NCBI RefSeq assembly: GCF_000426565.1
Contig: NZ_AUFP01000018.1
Coordinates: forward strand, 1 to 35,705
DNA: 35,705 nt
Reading direction: 5' to 3'
From: Segatella albensis DSM 11370 = JCM 12258
Lineage (GTDB): Bacteria; Bacteroidota; Bacteroidia; Bacteroidales; Bacteroidaceae
The position numbers were made by a program, and so were the translations under genes. Shown here in pieces: positions 1-8,416 of the stretch (positions are counted from its first letter, which is position 1; each line of letters begins with the position of its first letter). Under the pieces are notes generated by a model. The model saw only the letters and a list, made by a program, of their open reading frames with translations. It made no database searches and was not told where the DNA came from.

Positions 1-235
1 TATCCTTTATAGTTACCAAGTCTAAAAGCACCTTCAATTAATTGAACGGTTCGTTTTATTACCCAAGTTTTACATTTTTAATTATGTAAACTCGCTTCTT
101 GTACTACTTCTCTGTTTATGTAAATCTTTTCAAAGAACTCTTTCTTTATGCGGCGAAAAGCCTTGTAAGACTCTTGCCTTACTCTTAGGATTCGAGCTTC
201 AATTGTTAGGTTGTTGCCTTGTTCCTGAAAGCGAG
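1..235 (-). other. Probable leader of an rRNA operon (16S gene lies beyond the left edge)
   Basis: Read on the minus strand, this follows a strong consensus promoter and begins with CACTCGCTTTC. It contains a boxA-like GTTCTTTGA (plus positions 130-138) and a perfect 14-base palindrome, TTCAATTAATTGAA (33-46). This order resembles my memory of pre-16S leaders in Prevotella, where a GTTCTTTGAAA box precedes the 16S gene by roughly 150-250 bases. No mature rRNA sequence is inside the window, so the call is inference from leader form and promoter strength. A 60-codon reading frame across this stretch is judged non-coding. Confidence 0.6.
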
Positions 236-237
236 TG

Positions 238-269
238 CAAAGGTATAACTTTATTGCCAAACTGCCAAA
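238..269 (-). promoter_or_regulatory. Consensus Bacteroidetes promoter for the leftward rRNA-like transcript
   Basis: On the minus strand TTTG (269-266) is followed after exactly 20 bases by TACCTTTG (245-238), matching the Bacteroidetes housekeeping-sigma consensus. Transcription would begin near 231 and run left into the leader. Confidence 0.7.
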
Positions 270-456
270 ACTTTCACGAGAAAAATTCGAGATTTTTGCA
301 AAGTTTTCGTAATATTTGACAAATATAAATTACAAAAGCACCATATACCTTATTATAATAAATAAAAGGAAAATATTAAATAAACAGCAATTGCACTTGC
401 AAGTTGAATTCACCAAATGCCAATAAAAAACAAAATCGTTAAAAAAGATGTTTTTC

Positions 457-488
457 CTTGTTCAATGCATTTATACATATTATCTTTG
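457..488 (+). promoter_or_regulatory. Promoter of the Bax-inhibitor-1 family gene
   Basis: CTTG (457-460, one mismatch to TTTG), 20-base spacer, then TATCTTTG (481-488), a full -7 match. The start codon at 523 is about 27 bases beyond the expected transcription start. The stretch 301-456 is AT-rich and I see no gene in it. Confidence 0.65.
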
Positions 489-522
489 CACTTAAATTGT
501 TTAAAACAAAACAAATTAGAGT

Positions 523-1251
523 ATGACACAAGAAGAACTTTACAACATCGTAAACCACGAAACTTCCTCTAACAACAAAGAGAGAACACTAAATGCCGCT
601 TTCCCAGCGCTCATGCGAAAAGTACATGTATGGATGTCATTGGCATTGCTCCTTACAGCCGTTACTGCCTTTGGTGTGGCAACAAGTCCTACACTTCTTA
701 CCACGATTTATAGTAGTCGCATCGTCATGTGGGGACTTATTTTTGCAGAATTTGCGCTTGTTATTGCTATTTCCGGTGCAATCAACAAACTTTCACTTTC
801 CACGGCAACCCTATTATTCATTTTGTACTCAGTACTTAATGGAGCAACTTTATCTGCAATTTTCGTCATTTACACAGATTTAGCAATCGTCAAAGCCTTT
901 ATCGTTTCAGCAGGAATGTTCGGTGCAATGGCAGTATTTGGCTATACGACGAAGCGTAATCTATCCACAATAGGTAGAATTATGTTTATGCTATTGATTG
1001 GTATCATCATTGCCTCCATTGTCAATATATTCTTGAAAAGCGGAGCTTTCGATTATATCATTAGCTTTATAGGAGTAGCAGTTTTCACAGGACTGACAGC
1101 TTGGGACTCACAAACTATCAAGAAGATGCTAATGAATCAGTATGATATGAGTGAAAATTCACAGAAGATTGCCCTTCTCGGAGCACTTAATCTATATCTT
1201 GATTTCATCAACCTTTTCCTTTATTTGCTTCGAATTTTTGGAAGAAAATAA
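523..1251 (+). CDS. Bax inhibitor-1/YccA family membrane protein
   Basis: 242-residue protein with a short polar N-terminus (about 35 residues) followed by seven closely packed hydrophobic segments, and the WDSQTIKK stretch typical near the sixth or seventh helix of the BI-1/YccA/YbhL family. The family consists of inner-membrane proteins; some members are pH-sensitive calcium leak channels and others modulate the FtsH protease, but the bacterial role is not settled and this sequence does not decide it. The length is normal for the family. It is a single gene with its own promoter and a strong terminator, convergent with the GH92 fusion gene. The start is supported by the short distance to the promoter; no Shine-Dalgarno site is visible, as usual in this phylum. 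Confidence 0.88.
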   Translation: MTQEELYNIVNHETSSNNKERTLNAAFPALMRKVHVWMSLALLLTAVTAFGVATSPTLLTTIYSSRIVMWGLIFAEFALVIAISGAINKLSLSTATLLFILYSVLNGATLSAIFVIYTDLAIVKAFIVSAGMFGAMAVFGYTTKRNLSTIGRIMFMLLIGIIIASIVNIFLKSGAFDYIISFIGVAVFTGLTAWDSQTIKKMLMNQYDMSENSQKIALLGALNLYLDFINLFLYLLRIFGRK

Positions 1252-1274
1252 ATACACGAACTTCATAAACAAGA

Positions 1275-1316
1275 AAAAAAGAGTGGATAATAGAAATTTC
1301 TTATCCACTCTTTTTT
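1275..1316. terminator. Bidirectional intrinsic terminator between convergent genes
   Basis: A 16-bp perfect inverted repeat (1275-1290 with 1301-1316) with core GAGTGGATAA/TTATCCACTC and a 10-base loop. It has six A on one side and six T on the other, so it can act on both strands. It lies after the BI-1 gene and 53 bases past the stop of the convergent GH92 fusion gene. Confidence 0.9.
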
Positions 1317-1368
1317 ATTATTTGCTGAAACACGCCAAACAATTAAACCGGATCCTCCCAATACGGCA

Positions 1369-4300
1369 TTAGTTCAACGAAAAATCAGGAGGACAATCCT
1401 CAGCATGACACCCCCAATTCTTATTAGGTTTTGGCCCCATAACAAATTTCAGGAGGCCATCACTCTTCAGCATATCCAAAGTTACATAATTCTTTGTATA
1501 AGGCTGTCCATTATAAGTTGCACTCTGAATATAGACATTTTCGGCAGAAGCATTTTCCGTAACTATAACGAATTCTCCTATCTGCACCCTATCCAAAGAA
1601 GGAGAACCAATCACGTAATATGGAGAAACAGGACATACCGGATAAAATCCCAAAGAAGAGAATAGATACCAAGCACTCATCTGTCCAGCATCCTCATTAC
1701 CACTAAGTCCACCTGGCACATCATGATATTCACGATTCATAATCTCACGGACATGCCGTTGAGTTTTCCATGGTTCCCTTGCAAAAGCGTACATATAAGC
1801 AATTTGATGACATGGTTCATTACCATGCCAATATAAGCTATCAGAAAACATTCTATCCAACTTCTCAATATACTTCAGTCTACCTCCCATTACCTTCATC
1901 AAACCATAAACATCATGAGGAACATACCACGTATAATGACTCACAGCCCCTTCCGTAATAAAAGACTTTCTTGCCGTTATATCCTTATTGCCGAGCCATT
2001 TTCCATTTCTATATCGTCCATCAGCCCAACCCGTTTTTGGATTAATGACATTACGCCAATTCTGGGAACGCTTCATCAGCAATTGATAATCCTTCATCTT
2101 TCCGATTTTCTTGGCAACCTGAGCCAAGGCAAAATCATCGTAAGCATATTCAAGAGTTCTGCTCACCTGTTCCTGAGTATGAAAAGCCTCCTTTACACTA
2201 TCTTCCAAAGGAATATAGCCATATTTTAGATAACTTTTCAAGGCACGGCGCCCCATACCATTATAATAATCCTCGAAAGACAAAGGCGATTCGAAAGCAT
2301 TCTTCCGCATAGCCTCATAAGCAACCTTCGTATTGATATTAGAAACGCCCTTAACAATAGCCTCAGCAAGAGCTGCAGAAACATGATCACCTATCATCGC
2401 AGATGTATAGCTATTCCAACAAGGGAAAATAGAAAGCCATCCGCCATCTTCATACATACTCAGGAAACTATTATATTGTGTACCCATTCCATTACTTACC
2501 AGGACATTGAAAGGCATCAGAGCACGATATGTGTCCCATGCCGGAAAATCAGAGAAACTCTTTCCATAGATAGGAGAATTTCCAATTTTACCCCAATAAT
2601 TTTGTTTTATCTTTTTACCACCGTTAAAAGAAGGATATCTACCATCCTTATCACTTATGGCACGAGGCAAGAAACTAGCACGATACAAAGCCCCATAAAA
2701 CTTTGCTACCAAGGCTGAATCTTTAGATTCAACCATAACTTCCTTGAATCGACTTTTCCATTTATCAATATTCCTGCGACGTGTATCATTAAATTCCCAA
2801 TGTGGTATTTCCTGAGCAATATTATTGTAAACACCTTTCATATCTACAAAACTACTGGAAGCCTTCACATTTATCTCATCACCCTTATTTACATCGAAAG
2901 CAACCCATGCTACTGAACCATCAACACCATACTCTACTATTGGGTCTTCAAATTCTATAGCAAACCATCCATTGAAGCCAGCCTTTTCTCCCCACCCCTG
3001 ATAAATGCGATGCACAGGATTATAGCCATAAATACAATTCTTTTCCTTATCAACGGCAACAAAACCTTCGTTTCTGTCACTATTCGGACAAATAACAAAG
3101 TATGCCTTGCCGTCTTTCTGATAGGTAAATCTAAATATAGCAGAATGACTTATTCCTGTCATCTCTGCTTTAAGATGCTCATCAGGCAAAAGCACAGAAT
3201 AATAATCAGGATGAGATACCTCGTCATGATGATTAAATCTGGAGAATCGTTCCTTTACTTTCAGACGAAGACTATCCATCATAGGCATCAGAGTAAATGA
3301 GCCATAATCTTGAGCACAACCACCGACTAACCAATGACTATTTCGGAATCCCCGAAACTTATCATCACCATAATAATAAGGTGCGATACATTTCTCTTCA
3401 GAGCACCTTGTCTGCGGTGTCCAGAAATTCATGCCATTAGGTTCCAGAACAGCAGGTAGAGTCTGTCCGTGTTTTTCCGTTCCTTCACAATAATGTCCAA
3501 AGACAGGGTTTGAACTGTTATCCGTACCCACCATGGTATTAACCTCATAGAGATGTTGATGATCTATGGCAGATTGTATACGTTTCTCGATATACTTTAC
3601 AAGGAAATCCCAACGATAATAATAACCTGTACGCCCATCAGCAGCGACATCCAACGATCGCAATTTGAAGATACGTTCAGCTTTCTCATTAACAAGGAAT
3701 TTTACGAAGACCTGTTCACCCGATAACGGTTTACCTACGAGTTCCGGCTTACAATAGAATACAATTTGCAAATTTGCCGCCATCGGAATCACTTGATCCA
3801 TTTCATCTACGCGTTCATCTGACAAACACATAAACCCAAAAAGCGACAACAGACGGTAAAGAGCTGTATCATGACCAAATCTAAGATCTGCAGCAACATC
3901 ACCATGAGCCATAGCATATTCCGCTTTAGTTTTTATATTTTCCCAAAGACTTACTGCTGATAACTGGGGGACACCATAATTCTCAGGAGCCTGACCATTA
4001 CAGATCCACATTCTCGTATTATTCTGTTCATACAGATCACGACATTCATCATCCGTAAAGAACTCGGACAAATCAACCTTTACATTCACATCCTGTATGT
4101 CACTATACACCGCATATATTTCACTCATCAGTTTTTCCGGATCTTTCACCTTCAATGGATTCTTAAAAAGAGCAGCTATAAAACGCTCATTACCGAGATA
4201 GCGTCTTGGATGAACACGATTAGCAAGTTGTTTAACCGCTGGAGAAGAATAGATAATCCATTTCATATTTTCCGCATCCGAAGATTGTGACACAACGCCC

Positions 4301-4800
4301 TTAAACCCTTGACTATGAGACAATTCCCCACAAAACGCATTCATACTTTTGACGCACCTGTCCACAGTACTCGAATAAGCCTCAACCTTCAGACCACGCT
4401 GAAACACTTGTGGAAATCGTTTCAACATTCTGTCTGCTATTCCCCGATGTTGAACAACTCCCAAAGGTGACAGTTTTCCACCATTACCCTCAGCATTCTT
4501 CCACACTTTTTCCAAACGTTTTCTCATTTTCTTACCCAACGGAGTGAGATTATCCTTATCAGCAAACTGACTGATAATCCACTGATATCGAGCATCCGAA
4601 GTCACCCACCGACTACCATGTCGACCATAATGAGAGATATAAAAAGGTACAGCACCATGAGGAACCGGTGTATCTTGTTCGCCAACAGGTACATGATAAG
4701 CATAATAGACACCCCCCATCTGCTCACGAGACTTCTGGGCATACACAAGATTAATGACACATGAAAATAATAGTAACGTTAAAAAGAATCGTTTCTTCAT
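1369..4800 (-). CDS. Exported fusion protein: histidine acid phosphatase domain plus GH92 alpha-mannosidase
   Basis: 1143 residues. Residues 1-21 form a signal peptide (no lipobox). Residues about 30-415 are a branch-2 histidine phosphatase: HYGRHGSR at 57-64 supplies the phospho-accepting His61, SSTVDRC at 143-149 a further conserved Arg, and GHD at 309-311 the proton-donor pair. From about residue 421 a full GH92 catalytic module follows, opening with VGTDNSSNPVFGHY and including PNGMNFWTPQT, WDTYRALMP, YVPHDVYGL, GNEP and GNEDAGQMSAW (1034-1044). GH92 enzymes are calcium-dependent exo-alpha-mannosidases of about 750 residues, so this is a true two-domain fusion. It follows another GH92 gene after 33 bases, so the two are probably co-transcribed. 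By inference it removes both mannose and phosphate from phosphorylated mannan or glycans; the phosphatase substrate (phosphomannose, inositol phosphate or other) cannot be told from sequence. Confidence 0.85.
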   Translation of the reverse strand: MKKRFFLTLLLFSCVINLVYAQKSREQMGGVYYAYHVPVGEQDTPVPHGAVPFYISHYGRHGSRWVTSDARYQWIISQFADKDNLTPLGKKMRKRLEKVWKNAEGNGGKLSPLGVVQHRGIADRMLKRFPQVFQRGLKVEAYSSTVDRCVKSMNAFCGELSHSQGFKGVVSQSSDAENMKWIIYSSPAVKQLANRVHPRRYLGNERFIAALFKNPLKVKDPEKLMSEIYAVYSDIQDVNVKVDLSEFFTDDECRDLYEQNNTRMWICNGQAPENYGVPQLSAVSLWENIKTKAEYAMAHGDVAADLRFGHDTALYRLLSLFGFMCLSDERVDEMDQVIPMAANLQIVFYCKPELVGKPLSGEQVFVKFLVNEKAERIFKLRSLDVAADGRTGYYYRWDFLVKYIEKRIQSAIDHQHLYEVNTMVGTDNSSNPVFGHYCEGTEKHGQTLPAVLEPNGMNFWTPQTRCSEEKCIAPYYYGDDKFRGFRNSHWLVGGCAQDYGSFTLMPMMDSLRLKVKERFSRFNHHDEVSHPDYYSVLLPDEHLKAEMTGISHSAIFRFTYQKDGKAYFVICPNSDRNEGFVAVDKEKNCIYGYNPVHRIYQGWGEKAGFNGWFAIEFEDPIVEYGVDGSVAWVAFDVNKGDEINVKASSSFVDMKGVYNNIAQEIPHWEFNDTRRRNIDKWKSRFKEVMVESKDSALVAKFYGALYRASFLPRAISDKDGRYPSFNGGKKIKQNYWGKIGNSPIYGKSFSDFPAWDTYRALMPFNVLVSNGMGTQYNSFLSMYEDGGWLSIFPCWNSYTSAMIGDHVSAALAEAIVKGVSNINTKVAYEAMRKNAFESPLSFEDYYNGMGRRALKSYLKYGYIPLEDSVKEAFHTQEQVSRTLEYAYDDFALAQVAKKIGKMKDYQLLMKRSQNWRNVINPKTGWADGRYRNGKWLGNKDITARKSFITEGAVSHYTWYVPHDVYGLMKVMGGRLKYIEKLDRMFSDSLYWHGNEPCHQIAYMYAFAREPWKTQRHVREIMNREYHDVPGGLSGNEDAGQMSAWYLFSSLGFYPVCPVSPYYVIGSPSLDRVQIGEFVIVTENASAENVYIQSATYNGQPYTKNYVTLDMLKSDGLLKFVMGPKPNKNWGCHAEDCPPDFSLN

Positions 4801-4828
4801 GAATGAAAATAGGTATTGATTTATGCTG

Positions 4829-4859
4829 CAAATTTAATGAATTAATTCTAATTTCCAAT
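4829..4859 (-). promoter_or_regulatory. Possible internal promoter ahead of the phosphatase-GH92 gene
   Basis: On the minus strand TAAATTTG (4836-4829) matches the -7 consensus; the best upstream element is ATTG (4859-4856), one mismatch, with a 19-base spacer. It overlaps the end of the upstream GH92 gene, so it could let the fusion gene be expressed alone. Chance occurrence is possible in AT-rich DNA. Confidence 0.35.
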
Positions 4860-7404
4860 CAATTCCTAGTGGATTGTTCTTCATTTCTATAATCCAAGGA
4901 AGTTCTTTACCTTTAGCAATTCTCATCATCGTGTTGTCCACATCCGCTTTCACTACGATTTCTTTTTCGTCTTCTGCTACTTTTCTCCAGGTAATTTCAT
5001 CATAGACGAAGAAACCTTTCCCATTAAGATCCCGCATGGCAACATCTGAGACAAATAAGAATGTACCCTGACAATGATATATATTCACACCCTTTTGCGG
5101 ACTATCCCAACAGAAATATCGTCCCTGCTTAACCTGTTCCGAAGGAATTAAATAGGTAGAAGCATTCATTTTCATCCTTATCGTATCGGAATCAGAAGAA
5201 GACAAATTCCCCTCCCAGTTTCGGTACTGACCATTAAGAATATAATGACAAGTGAACCGTGTTATCTTTCCATACACATTACTTTTCTGAATCTGAGCAC
5301 CTTTCTGGGTTACTATTTGTCGCTCAGCCATTTTCTCATGCCATGGCAGAACAAGTTTTTCTCCATTCATTAATTGTTCATGGTGCAAGAAGCGATGATT
5401 CCATTTTCCACCTTTAGCACTAACTTGGAGCCTCTTTCCATTCGGCAACGCTATCGAATACGATCGGATCAAAGGAGAGCCAACAATATAGAGATCTTGT
5501 CCTGTCACAGGATACAATCCAAGCATATTCCATATAAGCCACGAAGACATAGCCCCACTGTCATCATTACCAGGAAGTCCTTCCGGAGAATCATTAAAAT
5601 AATCATTCACGATTCTGCGTATTCGTTCACAACTTTTCTCCGGTTTACCCACCCAATGATATAAATAAGGTGTCATAAAACTCGGTTCATTAGCCACATT
5701 ATAATGTCCATTTCTAAAGAAGATATCCAATCGTTTCACAAAAGCCTCCTCACCACCACAAGCCTTTACCAATCCCGGCACATCATGAGGAATACTCAGA
5801 CTATATTCTGCCGATAAAGCCTCATAGAAGAATGTACTCCACCATGGCAAATACCACGGAGCGACCTTTGTATCCGGACGATACGGAATCGTTGGTCGAA
5901 AAACCTTCGACTTTCCCCAAGGTACACGGTCAAGCCAATTTCCCTGACCATCCTTAGGCATGATAAATCCACACATCCCCTGCCATTTATAGTCACCGCG
6001 CCACAAGTTTTTCCAATTGCCACTACGTTTCTGATACTTCTGATAAATATCTGTTTCGCCCAACCCCTTGGCAACCTGAGCGATACACCAATCATCATAA
6101 CAATATTCCACCGTACGATTTCCTGCACGATCGATACCATAAGGGATATATCCTAATGAGTTATATTCTTCCAGTCCACCTCTTCCTTCTTTCTCAGCAT
6201 CCAGAGGAGGAACTTCAGCATCCTTGATCATAGCTTGCAAAGCCAAGCGATAATCTATTCCTTTCAATTTTTTAGCAAAAGCATCAGCTATCACAATCTC
6301 TGCGTTACTGCCACCCTGTGTCCTACCATTCCAGTTTCCACTTCGCGCGTCCGGCATATACCCGTCATGCTTATAGATATTCAGCAGACTATTAACAATA
6401 TCACGCTCCCGCTCGGGATAAAGTAATGTGAGAAGAGGAGTTGAGGTACGATAAGTATCCCATATCGCATAATAGTCATCATAATATGGTGTATCCGTGA
6501 AATGCGGATTCTCTCCGGCACGATCCACAGGCATAAGCATAGTATGATATAACGCTGTATAGAACATACGTTTCTGACATTCCGTGCCCGATATCTTTAT
6601 CTTATCTAAGAGTTTATTCCAGGTCTTGTCAAGATAAGCACGCTGTTCCTTGAAAGTTCTGCATGTTATATTCCGACGAGCCTGATCAACAGAAACAAAA
6701 GAGATACCAACCTTGAGGTTAATCTCTCTTGTCAGGAATTTGACCCAAGCATATTTTCCCAGAGAAACTTGAGATGACGAAAAAGGCACATCACTCTTCA
6801 GACAGAAATATACGGTATATGGTCCACCATTATTCCATCCACCGCAAACCGTAGAATAACCAACGACTTCCCTGTCACCCACCACGCAAATATCACTATT
6901 TACATATTGCTGAGTCTCCCGTTTGTCTGGTATTGTATCTATTCCGAGAAAAGTCTCTGCATTTATAAAAAGGCCATCCATTGATTGGAAATGATACAAG
7001 GCACATTTTTCATCACAGGTAATTTCTGTTTTTATTCCCGTAGAATAATAACAGCTATAATATCCCAAAGCTATCATTTCCGACTCACGATAAGCAGGAT
7101 ATTCCAATCGGCCAGATTCACCAACAAAAGGCTGAATCAATATATTTCCATATTTTTGTCCTCCACCGGTACCACTAACATGAGTTTGACTGAATCCTTT
7201 CACAGCCTCAGGCATAGGATTCCATCCCGCATTAGGCATAGAGACACAATCTGGCCCAGGTTTACACATACCGAAAGGCATACTCGGTCCGATGAAAGTT
7301 CTTCCCAAACCTTCACTTCCAATCTTAGGATCTACGAATTTTGAATACTGAGCTTGTGCCAGCAAAGATAACAAAAGGAAAACGGTTAATATGATTCGTC
7401 GCAT
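4834..7404 (-). CDS. GH92 family alpha-mannosidase, exported
   Basis: 856 residues with a signal peptide (residues 1-18, ending AQAQ). The GH92 fold runs from about 20 to 690: VDPKIGSEGLGRTF and PSMPFGMCKPGPD in the N-terminal beta domain, then WDTYRTSTPLL, YCYDDWCIAQVAKGLG, SIPHDVPGL, ANEPS and GNDDSGAMSSW (612-622), whose acidic residues belong to the base and calcium-binding motif of the family. Residues about 690-856 are a C-terminal extension not seen in a minimal GH92 and not recognised. The family removes terminal alpha-linked mannose from N-glycans or fungal mannan, probably here in the periplasm. The linkage is not predictable; this protein and the downstream fusion differ enough around the NEP motif that they may cut different linkages. 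It is first of a two-gene unit with the fusion gene. Confidence 0.88.
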   Translation of the reverse strand: MRRIILTVFLLLSLLAQAQYSKFVDPKIGSEGLGRTFIGPSMPFGMCKPGPDCVSMPNAGWNPMPEAVKGFSQTHVSGTGGGQKYGNILIQPFVGESGRLEYPAYRESEMIALGYYSCYYSTGIKTEITCDEKCALYHFQSMDGLFINAETFLGIDTIPDKRETQQYVNSDICVVGDREVVGYSTVCGGWNNGGPYTVYFCLKSDVPFSSSQVSLGKYAWVKFLTREINLKVGISFVSVDQARRNITCRTFKEQRAYLDKTWNKLLDKIKISGTECQKRMFYTALYHTMLMPVDRAGENPHFTDTPYYDDYYAIWDTYRTSTPLLTLLYPERERDIVNSLLNIYKHDGYMPDARSGNWNGRTQGGSNAEIVIADAFAKKLKGIDYRLALQAMIKDAEVPPLDAEKEGRGGLEEYNSLGYIPYGIDRAGNRTVEYCYDDWCIAQVAKGLGETDIYQKYQKRSGNWKNLWRGDYKWQGMCGFIMPKDGQGNWLDRVPWGKSKVFRPTIPYRPDTKVAPWYLPWWSTFFYEALSAEYSLSIPHDVPGLVKACGGEEAFVKRLDIFFRNGHYNVANEPSFMTPYLYHWVGKPEKSCERIRRIVNDYFNDSPEGLPGNDDSGAMSSWLIWNMLGLYPVTGQDLYIVGSPLIRSYSIALPNGKRLQVSAKGGKWNHRFLHHEQLMNGEKLVLPWHEKMAERQIVTQKGAQIQKSNVYGKITRFTCHYILNGQYRNWEGNLSSSDSDTIRMKMNASTYLIPSEQVKQGRYFCWDSPQKGVNIYHCQGTFLFVSDVAMRDLNGKGFFVYDEITWRKVAEDEKEIVVKADVDNTMMRIAKGKELPWIIEMKNNPLGIDWKLELIH

Positions 7405-7408
7405 GCCA

Positions 7409-7442
7409 CAAATATACTAAAATCATAATAAAGAACACCAAA
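7409..7442 (-). promoter_or_regulatory. Candidate promoter of the GH92 pair
   Basis: On the minus strand TATATTTG (7416-7409) is a full -7 match; TTTG (7442-7439) lies 22 bases upstream, slightly longer than the usual 19-21. The -7 box ends only 4 bases before the start codon, so a transcript from it would have almost no leader. Confidence 0.5.
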
Positions 7443-7492
7443 TAATAGAAAAAAATAAGAATATAAATATGAATATATAGAAAGAAAAAGTG

Positions 7493-7500
7493 TATCTTTG
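7493..7500 (+). promoter_or_regulatory. -7 element for the small plus-strand genes
   Basis: TATCTTTG, a full match to the -7 consensus, sits 22 bases before the ATG at 7523. No TTTG is found at the expected -33 position, so the promoter may be weak or activator-dependent. Confidence 0.5.
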
Positions 7501-7522
7501 CGGCCATCATCCATAGACAACG

Positions 7523-7903
7523 ATGACTAGATGGCTTAAATACATATTGCTGATCATCACCTTTACCCTTACAAATACAATGGTAAAGGCTGCAGAAGCG
7601 CAACCATTGGATAACGACAGTGGTCTGCCAAGCTATTATTTGCAGCAGAAAAGCAATCGTCAACAAGCCATTTTAACTGATACTTCAGAAATTCTGCAGG
7701 TTTGCAACAGTCAACCCGAGCAATATATTTCTATCGAGCAGGTTACGACGAGTCATCCCAATAACAAATACAAACTTACATTTGATTTTAAAGGATTTTC
7801 CTATCGACATTACAATGGTAAGTATTTTGCATTTACCAACCGTATCCTGTCGATGCCACAATGCAGATACTATGTATTTGCATTAGGGCACATGCTATGT
7901 TAG
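7523..7903 (+). CDS. Small exported protein of unknown function
   Basis: 126 residues. Residues 1-24 are a clear signal peptide (basic MTRWLK, hydrophobic ILLIITFTLTN, cleavage near KAAEA). The mature part is polar, with Cys at three places, an aromatic-rich FKGFSYRHYNGKYFAF stretch, and a hydrophobic end, CRYYVFALGHMLC. I do not recognise a named domain. The ending resembles, from memory, a tail shared by other short exported proteins of Bacteroidales; this is not verified. It lies between two minus-strand glycan-use gene groups and reads in the opposite direction, with its own -7 box, so it is probably regulated separately. The second small gene follows after 55 bases, including a small hairpin. 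The signal peptide and promoter make a real gene likely. Confidence 0.65.
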   Translation: MTRWLKYILLIITFTLTNTMVKAAEAQPLDNDSGLPSYYLQQKSNRQQAILTDTSEILQVCNSQPEQYISIEQVTTSHPNNKYKLTFDFKGFSYRHYNGKYFAFTNRILSMPQCRYYVFALGHMLC

Positions 7904-7928
7904 CTATTTGTATCTTTTCGGCTAACAT
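7897..7928 (+). other. Inverted repeat at the end of the small exported-protein gene
   Basis: ATGTTAGC (7897-7904) and GCTAACAT (7921-7928) are exact inverted repeats around a 16-base loop; the stop codon is inside the left arm. No T-run follows, so it is a poor intrinsic terminator. The loop contains TATCTTTT (7911-7918), one base from a -7 element for the next gene, so the repeat could instead frame a regulated promoter. Confidence 0.4.
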
Positions 7929-7958
7929 TACACATTATATTAATATAAAGATACAATT

Positions 7959-8354
7959 ATGACAAAAATAACACATATGGAGATTGCGTCAGCACTCTCT
8001 CATGATTCACGTATATCAATTCAGAAAAGTTTTTTCGGTTTCAGCACTAAGGCTGTCTACACATCAACCAACAGTCCCATCCTAACCTTTAGAAAGGAAT
8101 GTAAAGTCGACATGGCAAACAAGTTGATTAATCTTATAAAGACAGACGACAAGCAATTAGACGAAGTTATCGAGAAGACAGGAACATTTATAGAAACAGA
8201 ATTCTCAAATCATCAACTTCAGGCTTTGATCTCTAAAGACCATCAGTTTGTTGCCATCCGCTTATACAAGTATACCCAGCTGAATTATGAACCGGTAACC
8301 GAAGTTAAGGTATTCGAAAACAAACAAGCCGAACTTGTCTGTAAGATCTTTTAA
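7959..8354 (+). CDS. Hypothetical protein, probably cytoplasmic
   Basis: 131 residues, no signal peptide or membrane segment, and no domain I recognise. The composition is mixed and soluble, with a charged middle (LIKTDDKQLDEVIEKTG) and alternating hydrophobic stretches near the end (HQFVAIRLYKYTQL, TEVKVFENKQAELVCKIF) suggesting a small alpha/beta fold. The N-terminus HMEIASALSHDSRISIQKSFFGFSTKAVY is unremarkable. It probably shares a transcript with the preceding small exported protein, or has a weak promoter at 7911-7918, and ends before a good terminator. Coding is supported by the uninterrupted frame and its place between a promoter and a terminator. No function is proposed. Confidence 0.6.
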   Translation: MTKITHMEIASALSHDSRISIQKSFFGFSTKAVYTSTNSPILTFRKECKVDMANKLINLIKTDDKQLDEVIEKTGTFIETEFSNHQLQALISKDHQFVAIRLYKYTQLNYEPVTEVKVFENKQAELVCKIF

Positions 8355-8372
8355 AGATCACATATCACAGAA

Positions 8373-8400
8373 ATGGGGCGAAGAATAATCTCCGCCCCAT
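8373..8400. terminator. Bidirectional terminator between the small genes and susD
   Basis: ATGGGGCG (8373-8380) pairs with CGCCCCAT (8393-8400) around a 12-base loop that can extend the stem by A-T pairs; CTTTTATC follows on the plus strand. It sits between the convergent ends of the hypothetical gene and susD, 16 bases past the susD stop. Confidence 0.8.
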
Positions 8401-8416
8401 CTTTTATCTCATATTT

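Noticed and set aside
78..260. 60-codon minus-strand reading frame
   Set aside because: It overlaps the consensus promoter and lies within what looks like an rRNA leader; its sequence resembles no protein and its start precedes the expected transcript start.
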